Below, piece by piece: positions 46,901 through 57,056 of a DNA stretch of 64,000 bases. Under the pieces are notes generated by a model. The model searched no databases, was not told the DNA's origin, and saw only the letters and a list, made by a program, of their open reading frames with translations. The translations under genes and the position numbers were made by a program. Origin of the DNA: Marsupella aquatica (taxonomy: Eukaryota; Marchantiophyta); contig OZ316897.1 of assembly GCA_973895155.1 (NCBI GenBank), forward strand, positions 14,508,001 through 14,572,000, given 5' to 3'. Within the stretch, counting starts at the first letter, position 1; each line of letters begins with the position of its first letter.

Positions 46901-48527
46901 TTTGGCATCACTTAAGACCATGGGATACAACCAATGTACACGTCAACAGGGCTCCAAAGGCAAACTGGTGAAGGTCACAGAGTACGAATAAGAGATATCC
47001 AGCGGGTGATGATAACTGACAAAGCTACAAGTTAAATTATTAATGGTGTGACTTGCGGATTAAGCAATGGAACATAGAAAGAGATGCTTGCTTGGATTTT
47101 AAATAGAGAGTAGCGTTACTTGGTCATGGGAAACCGATGGTCAGGTGGCAAAGGTACGACATGGTGATCTGCATAGAAGGCCAGCAACCCTGCACAATGT
47201 TTTACTGCCAGGGCGGCTTCTCTCGTGCTCGATTTATGGTCGACATTATAGGAAGGCTCTCCAGATCCATTCAAACTGAGACATCGCATTCTGAGCACTT
47301 GGTCACCTGTGACAGAATCAGGTCAGCTTTCCAATCGAACTTGTGACAAACATTGTGAAGAGACGATTCTTCACATTGTCCCTTGCAAGAAACCATGGGA
47401 TCACATCGAGTTGACTAGCATATTTGTTAGAAAAAAAAATTACAATAGATCTCGTTCAACTCAATCAATTTCATGCTTTAGAGATTGAACAAATCAAGCT
47501 CGTTCCCAGATGACACATATGCTGCCCAAATTCAATGATGTAGGTGCTTGTAAGAATTCTTACGGCTCACAGATTGATATAACGGCTGTCTCGGTATTAT
47601 TCGAGGTCAATCCTAATCCAGAAATCCCCAGTGAAGTTTACATCCAACAGTATTTGCAGATTATGTTTAGTGCAACAAAGCCCTCACCAGCTTCTTCTAC
47701 GCTGGCTTAGAGACCATTCCTTTGTCAACTTTGTCCTTGTGTAAATACAGCTCCAGCCAACATAATATCAGAGCTTCAGTGAAAAACTTTCATTCAGCTC
47801 TCGCTTTTTTAGGTTTCCTGGAACGTAAAATTTACATTTATGTTTGTGACATTGGTAAACGCCCCATAATGCAAGACAGAGTCCGGCATCAGTTCATCGT
47901 TTTCAAGAAAAGCGAATCCATATTCGCATCATCCAAGCAGTTTCTCCAACCGAAGTAGTTTGTTATTCTCTCTAACCGAAGTACTATCTTGCTATCATTG
48001 ACATTCGAGCGAATTCAATTCTCTTATCTGGCCACATCGTCTCTAAGTCTGACTGCTAAGGAACAGACTGACCAGCAGATTGAGTCTCTGATTTAAATCT
48101 CAATCTCATGAAACTGAGATTCTGTTCACGTGTGTCTTTGACGGCGAAGAGAACGGTTCAGTCAATCATTCGTTATGAATTATCCCTTCCAAAGCTGTCT
48201 CGGTCTAGAACAGTGTCAGCAACCACTCTTACAAACTCTCACAGCAATTTTGCGACGCAAAACATAGTGGCAAGGTCGGATGTAGACGAAAATCTTACAA
48301 TGTGGTGAGTTCCTCCAGGAATTCAGAGACGATGTAAACGCCAAACTGCTTGGCTGCCATCCTACTGTCCCTGACTTCGACCTGCAAACACCCACAGACA
48401 CAGCAAAGGGCTTCGAGAACAGATGCTGAATTGTGCCATGCACCCCAGTTGTCACCACGCGTTTCCAGGCACTTGAAACGGTAGACATTGTTCTTGCTGC
48501 AAAGCCCATCGAAGTGACGGACAGCAT
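43976..48527 (-). pseudogene. Histone deacetylase-family gene with an in-frame TAG
   Basis: Ten exons (minus): 48527-48299, 47306-47120, 46622-46509, 46317-46213, 45960-45854, 45636-45530, 45319-45107, 44796-44744, 44494-44391 and 44094-43976. They keep phase to a terminal TGA (446 codons). Family features in order: PPDHRFPMTKYR, GGTHHAF (His pair, about 237-238), GEGFCVYNDIAVAA, DLDVHQGNGTA (zinc ligands Asp and His, about 280 and 282), SMHGEKNYPW, AGVDAL (zinc-ligand Asp, about 358) and GGGYSRPSD with the catalytic Tyr (about 401). Codon 361, TAG at 44778-44776, directly follows AGVDAL, so a normal product would be 360 residues without the Tyr. The enzyme would remove acetyl groups from lysine. 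The first 76 residues contain no Asp or Glu and many Ser, Thr, Arg and Lys, as in organelle presequences. The plant subclass is not settled. Confidence 0.87.
44776..44778 (-). other. Premature stop codon in the deacetylase gene
   Basis: Minus-strand TAG in frame, between codons for Leu (AGVDAL) and Leu-Asp-Ser-Phe-Gly-Arg-Leu. The surrounding 53-nt exon has a good acceptor (GCGCAG) and donor (AG/GTATCT) and the right phase on both sides. The family usually has a polar residue such as Lys, Gln or Ala here. Confidence 0.85.
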
Positions 48528-49829
48528 GGTTTGGCAGGAAGGCAAACGCGAGCTAGGGAGCTGCACGACAGAAAGCGAATTGAATGTTGCTGCTGACCAT
48601 TTCGTCGGTAATTTGGTTGGGAGATGATTTCGAAGTCCTCGCTTGCTGTTCTATGGCTTGAAGCTCGCCGCGATGGTGGTATTTTGTCTTTTGGGATGAT
48701 TGCTCTGGCCATTCAGGGAACCACAAAATGGCCATCAATGTATAAAATCTATCCAGCTGTGGATTTGCTTTCTTGAGTCGAGGGTTGCACGATAGTCAGT
48801 CCAAGTAAAGATCTTAGTGCAACCCTGCCTTCAGAACAAAGTACATGTATGAGGGTTTATGTCACCTCTTCTGATGTAATTTGTCAAATTTTGCACTGAT
48901 TTTTGGAATATGTGAAATAATGGTAGGCCCATTCTGTGTGGATGGGTGGCTTCGATGAGAGGTTGCAACATGCAAACCCCATTTGATTCGTTGTTTTCCT
49001 GTCTCTACCCAACTTTTTGGTTAGGTGTATGTTGTGAGTAGACTATCAGTACTCTTTTTCGTTAGGTGTATGTTGTGAGTAGGCTATCTTAGTCAGTACA
49101 GTGACTCCGTGTCCCATATTTGGATTTAATTTCGGTGGAGGCATCGACTTCTCTGCTCGTCTTTTCTTTGGGGCTCTTAGTTTCATTGGAAACTGAATGT
49201 TTTCCTTGGGAATTCGCCTTTGTTAGCTTAGACTCTCAACAAAAAAGACTTTCTACTGTTCTCGGGATTCCTAATCAGATACAATATGCTTGGCTACTTC
49301 CATGTTTTTCAACAAACTTGATTGGACACCCTTGTGCATGAGTAATCATACCGTTTTTCCACGTTGTCTCATCCAATCTTCCTTGGTGAGCCATAGGGTG
49401 CGCTCAGAGAGTTTTCTCTAAAGCAAAAATCCAAGATTGCCCCAGAGTCATTTTGGGCTTTAGACTAGATGAGTAGCATTCTTATAAAACAACCAGAAGT
49501 ACTAATCTCAGTTCATCCCCATACGCTGTTTGCCTCCTTCAAAAGAACGAATCCAGAGTGAACTCACACCCATGAAAAAAGTGCTCAACGAGGTATGCCA
49601 GGGCTACTATAGTGAGGTACTGTAATCTGGCCCCAGCAATCACTTGCACTTGTTTCGTGGAAAGGACACATGATGAGACGGAATCAATAAAAACTTATTG
49701 AGTGATGTCCTTGAAAAGGAACAAAAACATCTGACAATACGGCAATAATGTACACTCCTCATCACAACACTTTGCTTTCCTTCATTCTGGGCAGGGAGGC
49801 GATACTCACCTGGACAGCACTGATATCAC
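48528..49829. other. Intergenic, 5' flank of the deacetylase gene
   Basis: Minus-strand frames starting at 48735 and 48712 overlap the first deacetylase exon in other frames and are not phase-compatible. A 27-bp motif, GTTAGGTGTATGTTGTGAGT with flanks, is repeated near 49020 and 49061. No further gene is seen. Confidence 0.55.
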
Positions 49830-50479
49830 AAAAGAGGTAAGAAAAATCGTCTGATGCACGTCAGAACTACCGAACCCCATCACTCATAGTTCTACAAAGC
49901 CAACAGGTTCTGACTTAAAAATTGTAATAACTAGTGGCCTTCGGAGCACCTGAATATCGTCGAGTGCCCTAAAACAGCCACACATAAAGCCCCAACTATT
50001 ATTAGCCCATCTCTGTATTCAAATTGTCCTGAAAGGTACTCGTCAAAAGATAACAAGAAAAGTCTGATGCTCATCAGAACTACCGAACCCCATCACTCAT
50101 AGTTCTACAAAGCCAACAGGTTCTGACTTAAAAATTGTAATATCTAGTGGCCTACGGAGACCCTAAATATCGTCGAGTGCCCTAAAATAGCCATATATAA
50201 ACCCCAAGTATGCTTGGCCCATCTCTATATTCGAATTCTGCTGAAAGGTGCTAGTCAAAAGATAACAAAAAAAGTCTGATGCTCATCAGAACTACCGAAC
50301 CCCACCACTCATAGTTCTACAAAGCCAACAGGTTCTGACTTTAAAATTGTAATATCGAGTGGCCTTGGGAACCTCAAGATCGTCAAGTGCCCTAAAATAG
50401 CCACATATTAAGCCCCAACCGTACTTGGCCCATCTCTATATTCAAATTCTGCTGAAAGGTACTAGTCAAAAGGTAACAA
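49830..50479 (+). repeat. 212-bp tandem repeat, three copies
   Basis: The marker TCAGAACTACCGAACCCC occurs at 49861, 50073 and 50285, giving a period of 212. Each unit also has CACTCATAGTTCTACAAAGC, CAACAGGTTCTGACTT, ATCGTCGAGTGCCCTAAAA and a GGCCCATCTCT block. Copies 2 and 3 are the most alike. It lies just downstream of the PQ-loop gene. Confidence 0.9.
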
Positions 50480-50849
50480 TTTGTTCCGGTATCCTGCTCC
50501 CCTCCTCGACGTCAGGAAAAAAATTGCTGATGCTCGGATATCCCTACAGCAGCCTATTGGAGAATTGTATGTCGCTCGTTGAAGTGGTGGATCAGAAATT
50601 GCGACGTCATCTGTAGATTCATCAGATGAAGGAAAAACCTCGTCCAAAATGAGTGAGAAGAAACATCCAACAACCATACTTAATAAACGAAAGAAGTAAC
50701 AGCACCTATTTCTCTATCTCTAAAGTCACGTGTCTGCATAAATTCACAAAAACTTTTCTTCTCTTGTAATATAGATGACGTGAAATGGGGGTCATCACCA
50801 AGAGATGGGCAGACGAGTGTCTCCCAAGGAAAATCTTGGAGTTGGAAGA
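50480..50849. other. 3' flank of the PQ-loop gene
   Basis: A minus-strand frame (50871-50680) starts with a hydrophobic FIIVFQLQ segment that could be an alternative last exon of the PQ-loop gene. I found no splice pair that joins it in phase. Confidence 0.45.
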
Positions 50850-53800
50850 CTATAATAAACACTGTCCACATGCAAAACTTTTAATAAGTGGGATGGATAC
50901 AAATATGTCCATGCATAGGCAACAGGAGATGTCAACCACCCATGGAAGAACAGGCTTCAGCCGGCTCCACCCCACACCACGTACCAAGATGCTACCGAGA
51001 TATGCGGTATTCCCAAGAAACGCAAACACTACTGTTTGTACCGATACCCCGATTACAAAGTCACGAGACCAATTCAGGATGATTTGAGGTAAACGCCCAG
51101 TCAAATAAATGCATGTCATAAGCCATCCCAAAATCAAACCAACAGATTGTGCAATGTCCTTTCCATAATCTTCCTGCCAAGACATATAACACTGTCAAAC
51201 GCGAGCAGAGCCAGAAGCAAGATCTTAGCTAATATTCTAGATGGGAGCTGTGTAAGGTGTAGATTAAGAATGCAAGCATACTTATTGAACCGACTTGGAA
51301 TGCTTCAATCACCTTCCTACGATACCTTGGACCCAACTCGTAAAAGCGTAAACTTGTGGATAACAAGATAAACTTCACCGCCTATAACCAATTTCTATTC
51401 ATATTACAACCATACCTGTAGCAGCTGCCTCCTTTCACCTCCAACCAACAACAAAGTACCTTGTTGTTTCAAACCTTGCTTTCCATCAAAAGGAGAGAGG
51501 GCACTGACAGTGACTCCAACGACAACCAATGAGGAGAATATGAGCTGCACAGAAGCATCACAGCAGTCTTACATATACAATCATATCTCACTTGTGGTGA
51601 AACTGTTACAGACTAAACAAGGACAACAACTACAACCATTAGCAACAGGCAAATCTTCGTCAACTGGTTGAGTTATCAATGACCATATGAAAATTCTGCT
51701 GAATGGATGTCTTCTCTTGACACAACCTCACTCTCCGAATATGAAAATACCAATGCCCTTAGAGAGCATTCCACTTGGAAAGGAGCTCTAACTTGTCGCT
51801 CTAACTTGTCGAACAAGAACAGTGGAGCATTCAAAGGAATTATACTGAATTGATTACCAAAGTGCAAAAGTTGTCAGAAAGAAGAAGGAACTGAAAGTAC
51901 AAGATACAGGGATGTACACTATAGATAGTAACTGAAGATTTGCTGATTTGCTAATCTATCAACGAGAACACTACACAGCCTGAGAATCTGGCGAAGTCAA
52001 TCCCAGGAAAATGGATTCATCAAGGTGAGGAGGGCTAAGCTCACAAGCACTAGAAGCACAGGAGACTTCCAAGACCAGCGCATCCCATTATGAGTTGTCC
52101 ATGGGCCCCACATTGAGACATGCAATAAAACATACATCATAACCAGTGCAACATACCCCTCTGGCAGTAGGGCTTGCACTTCCACTCAATGAACTTGACA
52201 GTGTGAGTCGTCTCCAGCTGCCTGAATACGCAATCGGTGAGCTGTACGTCCGTCACGAAAGCCGTCAATTTTCACTCTTTGCTAAACCTAAACAACAACA
52301 AAAAACAGAGGAATAAATAGAAAGCAAACAAACAAACAAATCAACTACTTACCGCGTACTTGATTGTGCAGTTGAAGAGTCCGTGTGTGCTCCTAATTTC
52401 CTGTAGCGAATACATCAAGTGCTGTGATTCAGAAGGAGAAACACAGCAGTTGAATTGTCTGCATTCTATTTTCTGAATTCTCCAATCAGTCACGGAAGAC
52501 AAATGAAGCAACGTCATTTACCGTGAATATGGTCTGACGGGCAAAGAGGCTGTCACATGTAATGGGGGCCTCCCAGTATTATTCATTACAGGTAAACTTT
52601 GAGTGAGAGGTGTAACGGACAATGTTGCATCAGAATTGAAGGAATCTTCCAAATCACTAGACCCTCTTGGGGGCCTTGCATTGGACCGCCCACGACCAAG
52701 CTGAGGGTATAAAACAAGCCAGAAGAACTGGTATCAGCCTTTCACACTGGAGAGCGCACTTAGTCAAGTGATGGACAAACAACTTCATCATGAGACTACA
52801 TTCATAATTTGCAAAGCTCAAGAGGGAGTCTCACCAGTGCTTCATCAGCAGGCGACTTGGTTGAATCTTGAGAACAAGTACACGTAGACCACAGTTGCTT
52901 CACCACAAGCAGAATTGTCGTGGAAGAGTACAGCTGCGAGCCATTACAAGCATTGAAGGCATCTGTGAGAAGAGCGTGCATATCTTTCAAATCAGGCCAC
53001 GAACAAATGCCCTCAAACCTGAGAAGCAAGAGTTGACCTGAAACCTGATCTGTCGCAGACGAGTTCAAATTCAAATCAAGATCCGCCGTGGTGAGTTCCA
53101 GCAATACTGGCTTACCGCAAGTTTTTGTGCCAACAACACATACAAGTTTGGCGCAAATGACCATCTTCATTGATTTGATGGAATCACATTTGGAATGTCC
53201 TGACTTTGACTTTGAATTCAAAATTAACATAATCACATGTGATTGACAATTTTCGTTCAATTAAAAAATTGAAAAGATTGAACCAAATTAGTTGAATTGG
53301 ATGGTAATTGGTGGGCTGAGTCAAAATTAACCACATCGGGCGCAAGTGCTTGGCTGTTTTTACAGGGAGAAATTTACACCATTGTAGAATATATTTGTGA
53401 ACCGCTCTTACGCTCTATCTTCATTTCCTTCCTTCGAACTACACTCTTGGTGCATCATATGTGAAGAGATTGGTCTGTAGAAATTTCCCTGCGGTACATT
53501 ACTTCTAAATTATGCGTTTCTTGTTGCTGCGACAGGCTCTGGCTCATGAGAGTGCTTTGGTATCAGTGATGAGACATGCAACGCGTTCTGGCACATAACA
53601 GGGCTCTATACTAGGTGTCTCATGTTCTCTACTATGCAGGAAGATCTGTATGTGTTGAGGGCAAAGTTTCCTCTGCATGGAATGAGGATGGGGTAGGAAA
53701 GGAATTAGAGATACGGTGACTACAGGAGAACTTCAGTCGAATGTTGAATCCATCCCAAAGATTTAATTATAAAATGCGATTCAGTCTAACTAGAATAGTG

Positions 53801-54903
53801 ACATAGTTTCATGTACAGAATCTCAGAAAATGTCATTCATAATTCAAAATTTCATGAATTTCCAAGCTAGATGAGCGATCGCATCACTTTCCCACAGCTA
53901 AAAAACCAAGGCAAATAAGGACAGTGGTTGACATACCACAGCCAAGTAAAATTGAGTGGGCAGCTGTCCGTCCATTTCGCAAAATTACCGTTGCATCACG
54001 GAAAAGAAACTTCAGTTCCGAGTAATAATCAACAGTAGAGCGTCACCACAAAGGAACATGTCAATATGGAGTCCTTCATAGAAAAGATACGACGATATAA
54101 GCCAAGGAGAGCAAAAATACTTACAGTGCCTGGATTAATCCAACATCCAAGAAGATTGAAAACATCTCTGCAAAAGGGTCCAAACATGGAGGATTTAGTA
54201 TTTGCAAGAGCAACTGCAAAGGAGCACCATCCAAAATTTGTCCAATTCGCAAGGACGGTCAAAACTCTAACTTATGACAAGCAGCAAACAACCCGCGACG
54301 GACAGAAATAATGACTAGTAGTGCACAAACAGATTACTCAGTGTCAATAGATAACAATCAATCTCATACATAAACTCACCAAGCCATTCAGTCCTGATTC
54401 GCCATTGAATAGCTTATTCAGAAAACTATATTAAACCCTACTCGACGCGCATGGCCATTATAATGAGAGAAGAACCAAAAATGGGCAGAAGGAAAGATTG
54501 TCATCAAAGCCAAAATCAATTCAGAGGATCATGATACCGATTGTGGAACGATCCTGCACGGATGTTTGACACAGGGTACGTCGTTGGCAGAGAGCTGGAG
54601 AAAGAACATAAACTCACACTTCAGAGTCACAGAGACAGAGAGGACCCTGCGAGAAGGCAATTGCGGAATGGGGTAATACCCGATCATCCATGTGAAGATG
54701 AATGCGAGAGAGATACCCTCGACATTCCCGGATCTCCAATTGTCCACGATTTGAGGAATTTCCGCGATTGCCCAGCAGATTATGCTCGTGATACCCAAAA
54801 CGAATGAGATCAGGTCCCTCCGGTTGCAGATACAATCCAGAAAGTATGATAGAGCCCATGTTGAGCAAGTTTGGTCTGCAGGACATTCCCAGTTCAATCC
54901 CAT
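50850..54903 (-). CDS. PQ-loop repeat transporter (lysosomal/vacuolar cationic amino-acid exporter type)
   Basis: Nine exons (minus): 54903-54680, 54167-54125, 53963-53937, 52933-52835, 52700-52522, 52400-52353, 52241-52157, 51544-51416 and 51173-50850. They join in frame to 385 residues, near the usual plant length. The family (yeast YPQ, human PQLC2/SLC66A1) exports cationic amino acids from the vacuole or lysosome. The first PQ-loop reads AIAEIPQIVDNWRSGNVEG (Pro-Gln near 50-51) and is followed by GDVFNLLGCWINPGT and LPTQFYLAVLYSSTT. A Ser-rich cytosolic loop covers about 130-235. The second PQ-loop is LTGRLPQIILNWSR (about 307-308), with FAFLGNTAYLGSILVR and LKPVLPWVVD after it. About seven membrane spans are expected. 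Exon 3 is only 27 nt. The last residues (after MDIF) fit the family less well. An intron contains a dispersed-repeat copy. Confidence 0.87.
51840..51912 (+). repeat. Intronic copy of the 30.6-kb dispersed repeat
   Basis: Partial copy starting TTATACTGAATTGATTACCA, with AAAGTGC, AGTTGTCAGAAAGAA and GTACAAGATAC blocks. It matches the distal half of the repeats at 30605-30890. It lies in the intron between exons 7 and 8 of the PQ-loop gene. Confidence 0.8.
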
Positions 54904-56236
54904 GGCTGTCTACAACCTCTCTTGATGTAGACAAAGAGTTATGAATCCCGGTCTCGGCGCTGAAGCACCCTGGCTCAGTAGAGTGTATCTCCCGTCATCT
55001 CCAGGCCCTAGCTCACGATGATCATCCTCTGCTCTGTCCTTCTAAATTTGCCTTCAACGACCCTCCCGTAATGGTAATCATGCACAACTAAGCTCCACCG
55101 CAAGATATGCTCACATCATCTACCGTGTCGGCACTCCTCAGCTCCCTGGACATTCGTTCTAAGTACCTGTTAAATCTGTGGTCAGCCACACTGGCATTGT
55201 TCGGACTTGACGAGGTGGTTCAAATGACATCATTTAAGCGACCCGGATTTCCCGCTGGCACATGTATGAAATCTAACAGTGCCTAGTCCCGTCAAATTGT
55301 AAGGTCCCAAGCTTGGACATAGTACCTAATTGCCCCCAGCTTCTTCAGAAGAATGACACCCCACAGATTGACTGTAATTGCCGAGAATTCCGTCGCCTCC
55401 ACTTGTCCACCTGAATAACCCCGACTGTCATGCTGCTCCTAAGCGCAAATCGCGCCCATGAGGTTTATTGCGTAACGTAAAAGCAACAGAATATTAGATG
55501 TTATTCAAACTTTAATAACATCTAATATTCAAAATTAAAAGCGAGATTAGAAGCAATAAACATAAATACATCAATTATGATTAATTAGGGAGAACAGAAT
55601 TTGCACAATGTTGAACCGTCCAAGAAGAGCTCGACGATCGCAGCCTCCACGAAGACACGGTACACTCTGCAACACCCAGTGCAGTGAACATGCAAAGATC
55701 AAATTAGAGTTCCGGACTGCCAATTCCAAGCTGGAGGCGCGAAAAACAGCAGCGCACCAGGCTCAGGGCTGAAACAGAGCACGGAGCTCAATTTCGTTGG
55801 ACAGCAACATCATCCTAACCGACATTGATCCACCCACTTGACCTCTGGCCGTTTCGTTTTCATGGGTCTTTCGCCCAGCTCGTTCTCTCTCGGTGAAGTG
55901 CCTGTCCCGTCTTCCAACGAGCTGCAAACGTGCCTGTCCCGCCTTCCCCCTTCCAACGAGCTGCAAACGTTCAGTCGTCAGTCCCCCTCCAGCACAACTG
56001 CTCCACTAGATGAGGCCCAACATCATGCAATCATCCTCGCCGCCCATGACTACTCGCTCTTCTTTCCATTACTCCATTCCCTCGAATGCGAAAGGGCAAA
56101 AGCATGGCACTGTGTGTTGTGGCCATCAGGACACGGAGAAGAGGAGTGGAGGCTCTCAAATTAATCCAGAGAAAGGATTCAGTGTGTGCATTAACTTGGA
56201 GGGACTCTGTCGCGAGGACTTAAATTAGGGGGTCCT
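54904..56236. other. Intergenic, no gene recognised
   Basis: 5' flank of the PQ-loop gene, then mixed DNA. Frames at 55763-56164 have no domain and cover a short internal duplication (CTTCCAACGAGCTGCAAACG twice). A perfect inverted repeat is at 55489-55530. Confidence 0.5.
55489..55530. repeat. Perfect 17-bp inverted repeat
   Basis: Arms GAATATTAGATGTTATT (55489-55505) and its exact reverse complement (55514-55530) flank an 8-nt loop. It is AT-rich and could form a stable hairpin or be a small MITE core. Confidence 0.9.
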
Positions 56237-57056
56237 TGGGCAAACTGCGCGTTTCTGGCTGCACCGGGACAGGCGACAAGCACTTTTTGGAGCAAACTCT
56301 CACTCCTTTATATTTTTTACTTTTCTCACAAAGGTTACAATGGGTGCCCTCGAGTAAGCTTGCCCGCAAGAGTCTGGTAGCTGGCCCTACGGCAAGCCGC
56401 TACCTCTAACTTGTCGAGCTGAACCCCTCGAGTGACTAACTACTCGAAATTTGACGGAAAAACCCTCCTCCTTAGCTCACAAAACCAAAACTTGACTAGC
56501 TACTTCACTAGTCTAAAACAGCTCACACGGAACTCGGGCTTGGACCAACGAGGCTCCAGACTCGAGAAATCCCTGCCTGGATCGACGAGGCTCCCGAACT
56601 TGAGAAATCCCTGCCTGGATCGACGAGGCTCCCAAACTTGAGAAAATCCCCGCCTAGATCGAAAACTCCACACCTGGATCCAACACTTGCCCGGAACTCC
56701 AAAATCGCCGCACAACAGTCGAGTTCCGCAGAACCGAGCGGAACTCACAGAACGCAACTCAACAGATCCCAATAAACAACCGCCAACCTCAATGAGCCGA
56801 GGCTCAAGTCTTAAGTAGTAACGGAAACCCAACCATCCAGCCTGAGCCAGCTGCCATCAGCGAGGCTCATCCAAACTTCAAGCCTGGTGACTCTCCCAAA
56901 CACCAAACCTGGTGACGACGAGTCACCCAATCACCAAACCTCAATCCATCCAACCAAGCAGCCCCTCCGAGTCAGCATGCACGCAACCCAACCGGGAGGC
57001 CTTGCCCATCATTCCCTATAAAAGTCATTCTTGAGCCGAAATCTTTCGGCACGACA
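56237..57056 (-). mobile_element. Probable LTR of a Ty3/gypsy element
   Basis: On the minus strand a purine tract (CTGGGGGAGGA) lies between the end of the polyprotein region and TGTCGTGCCGAAAGATTTCG, which is where a 3' LTR should begin (57056). The distal end was not located, so 56237 is approximate; no second LTR is available for comparison. It contains a 38-39 bp tandem repeat (about 56543-56660) with three copies of a GACGAGGCTCCCGAACTTGA-type unit. Confidence 0.45.

Noticed and set aside
48452-48735. Alternative first exons for the deacetylase gene starting at 48735 or 48712
   Set aside because: Their frames end in stops and do not match the phase needed at the 48299 donor; the 48527 start does.
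50680-50871. FIIVFQLQ-containing frame as the last exon of the PQ-loop gene
   Set aside because: No donor/acceptor pair joins it in phase with a realistic intron length; kept only as a possibility.
52802-53260. 152-codon minus frame as a separate gene
   Set aside because: Only the part from 52933 to 52835 is coding, as exon 4 of the PQ-loop gene; the rest is intron.
55763-56164. Frames of 67 and 108 codons on opposite strands
   Set aside because: They overlap an internal duplication, have no domain, and stop before the LTR region.
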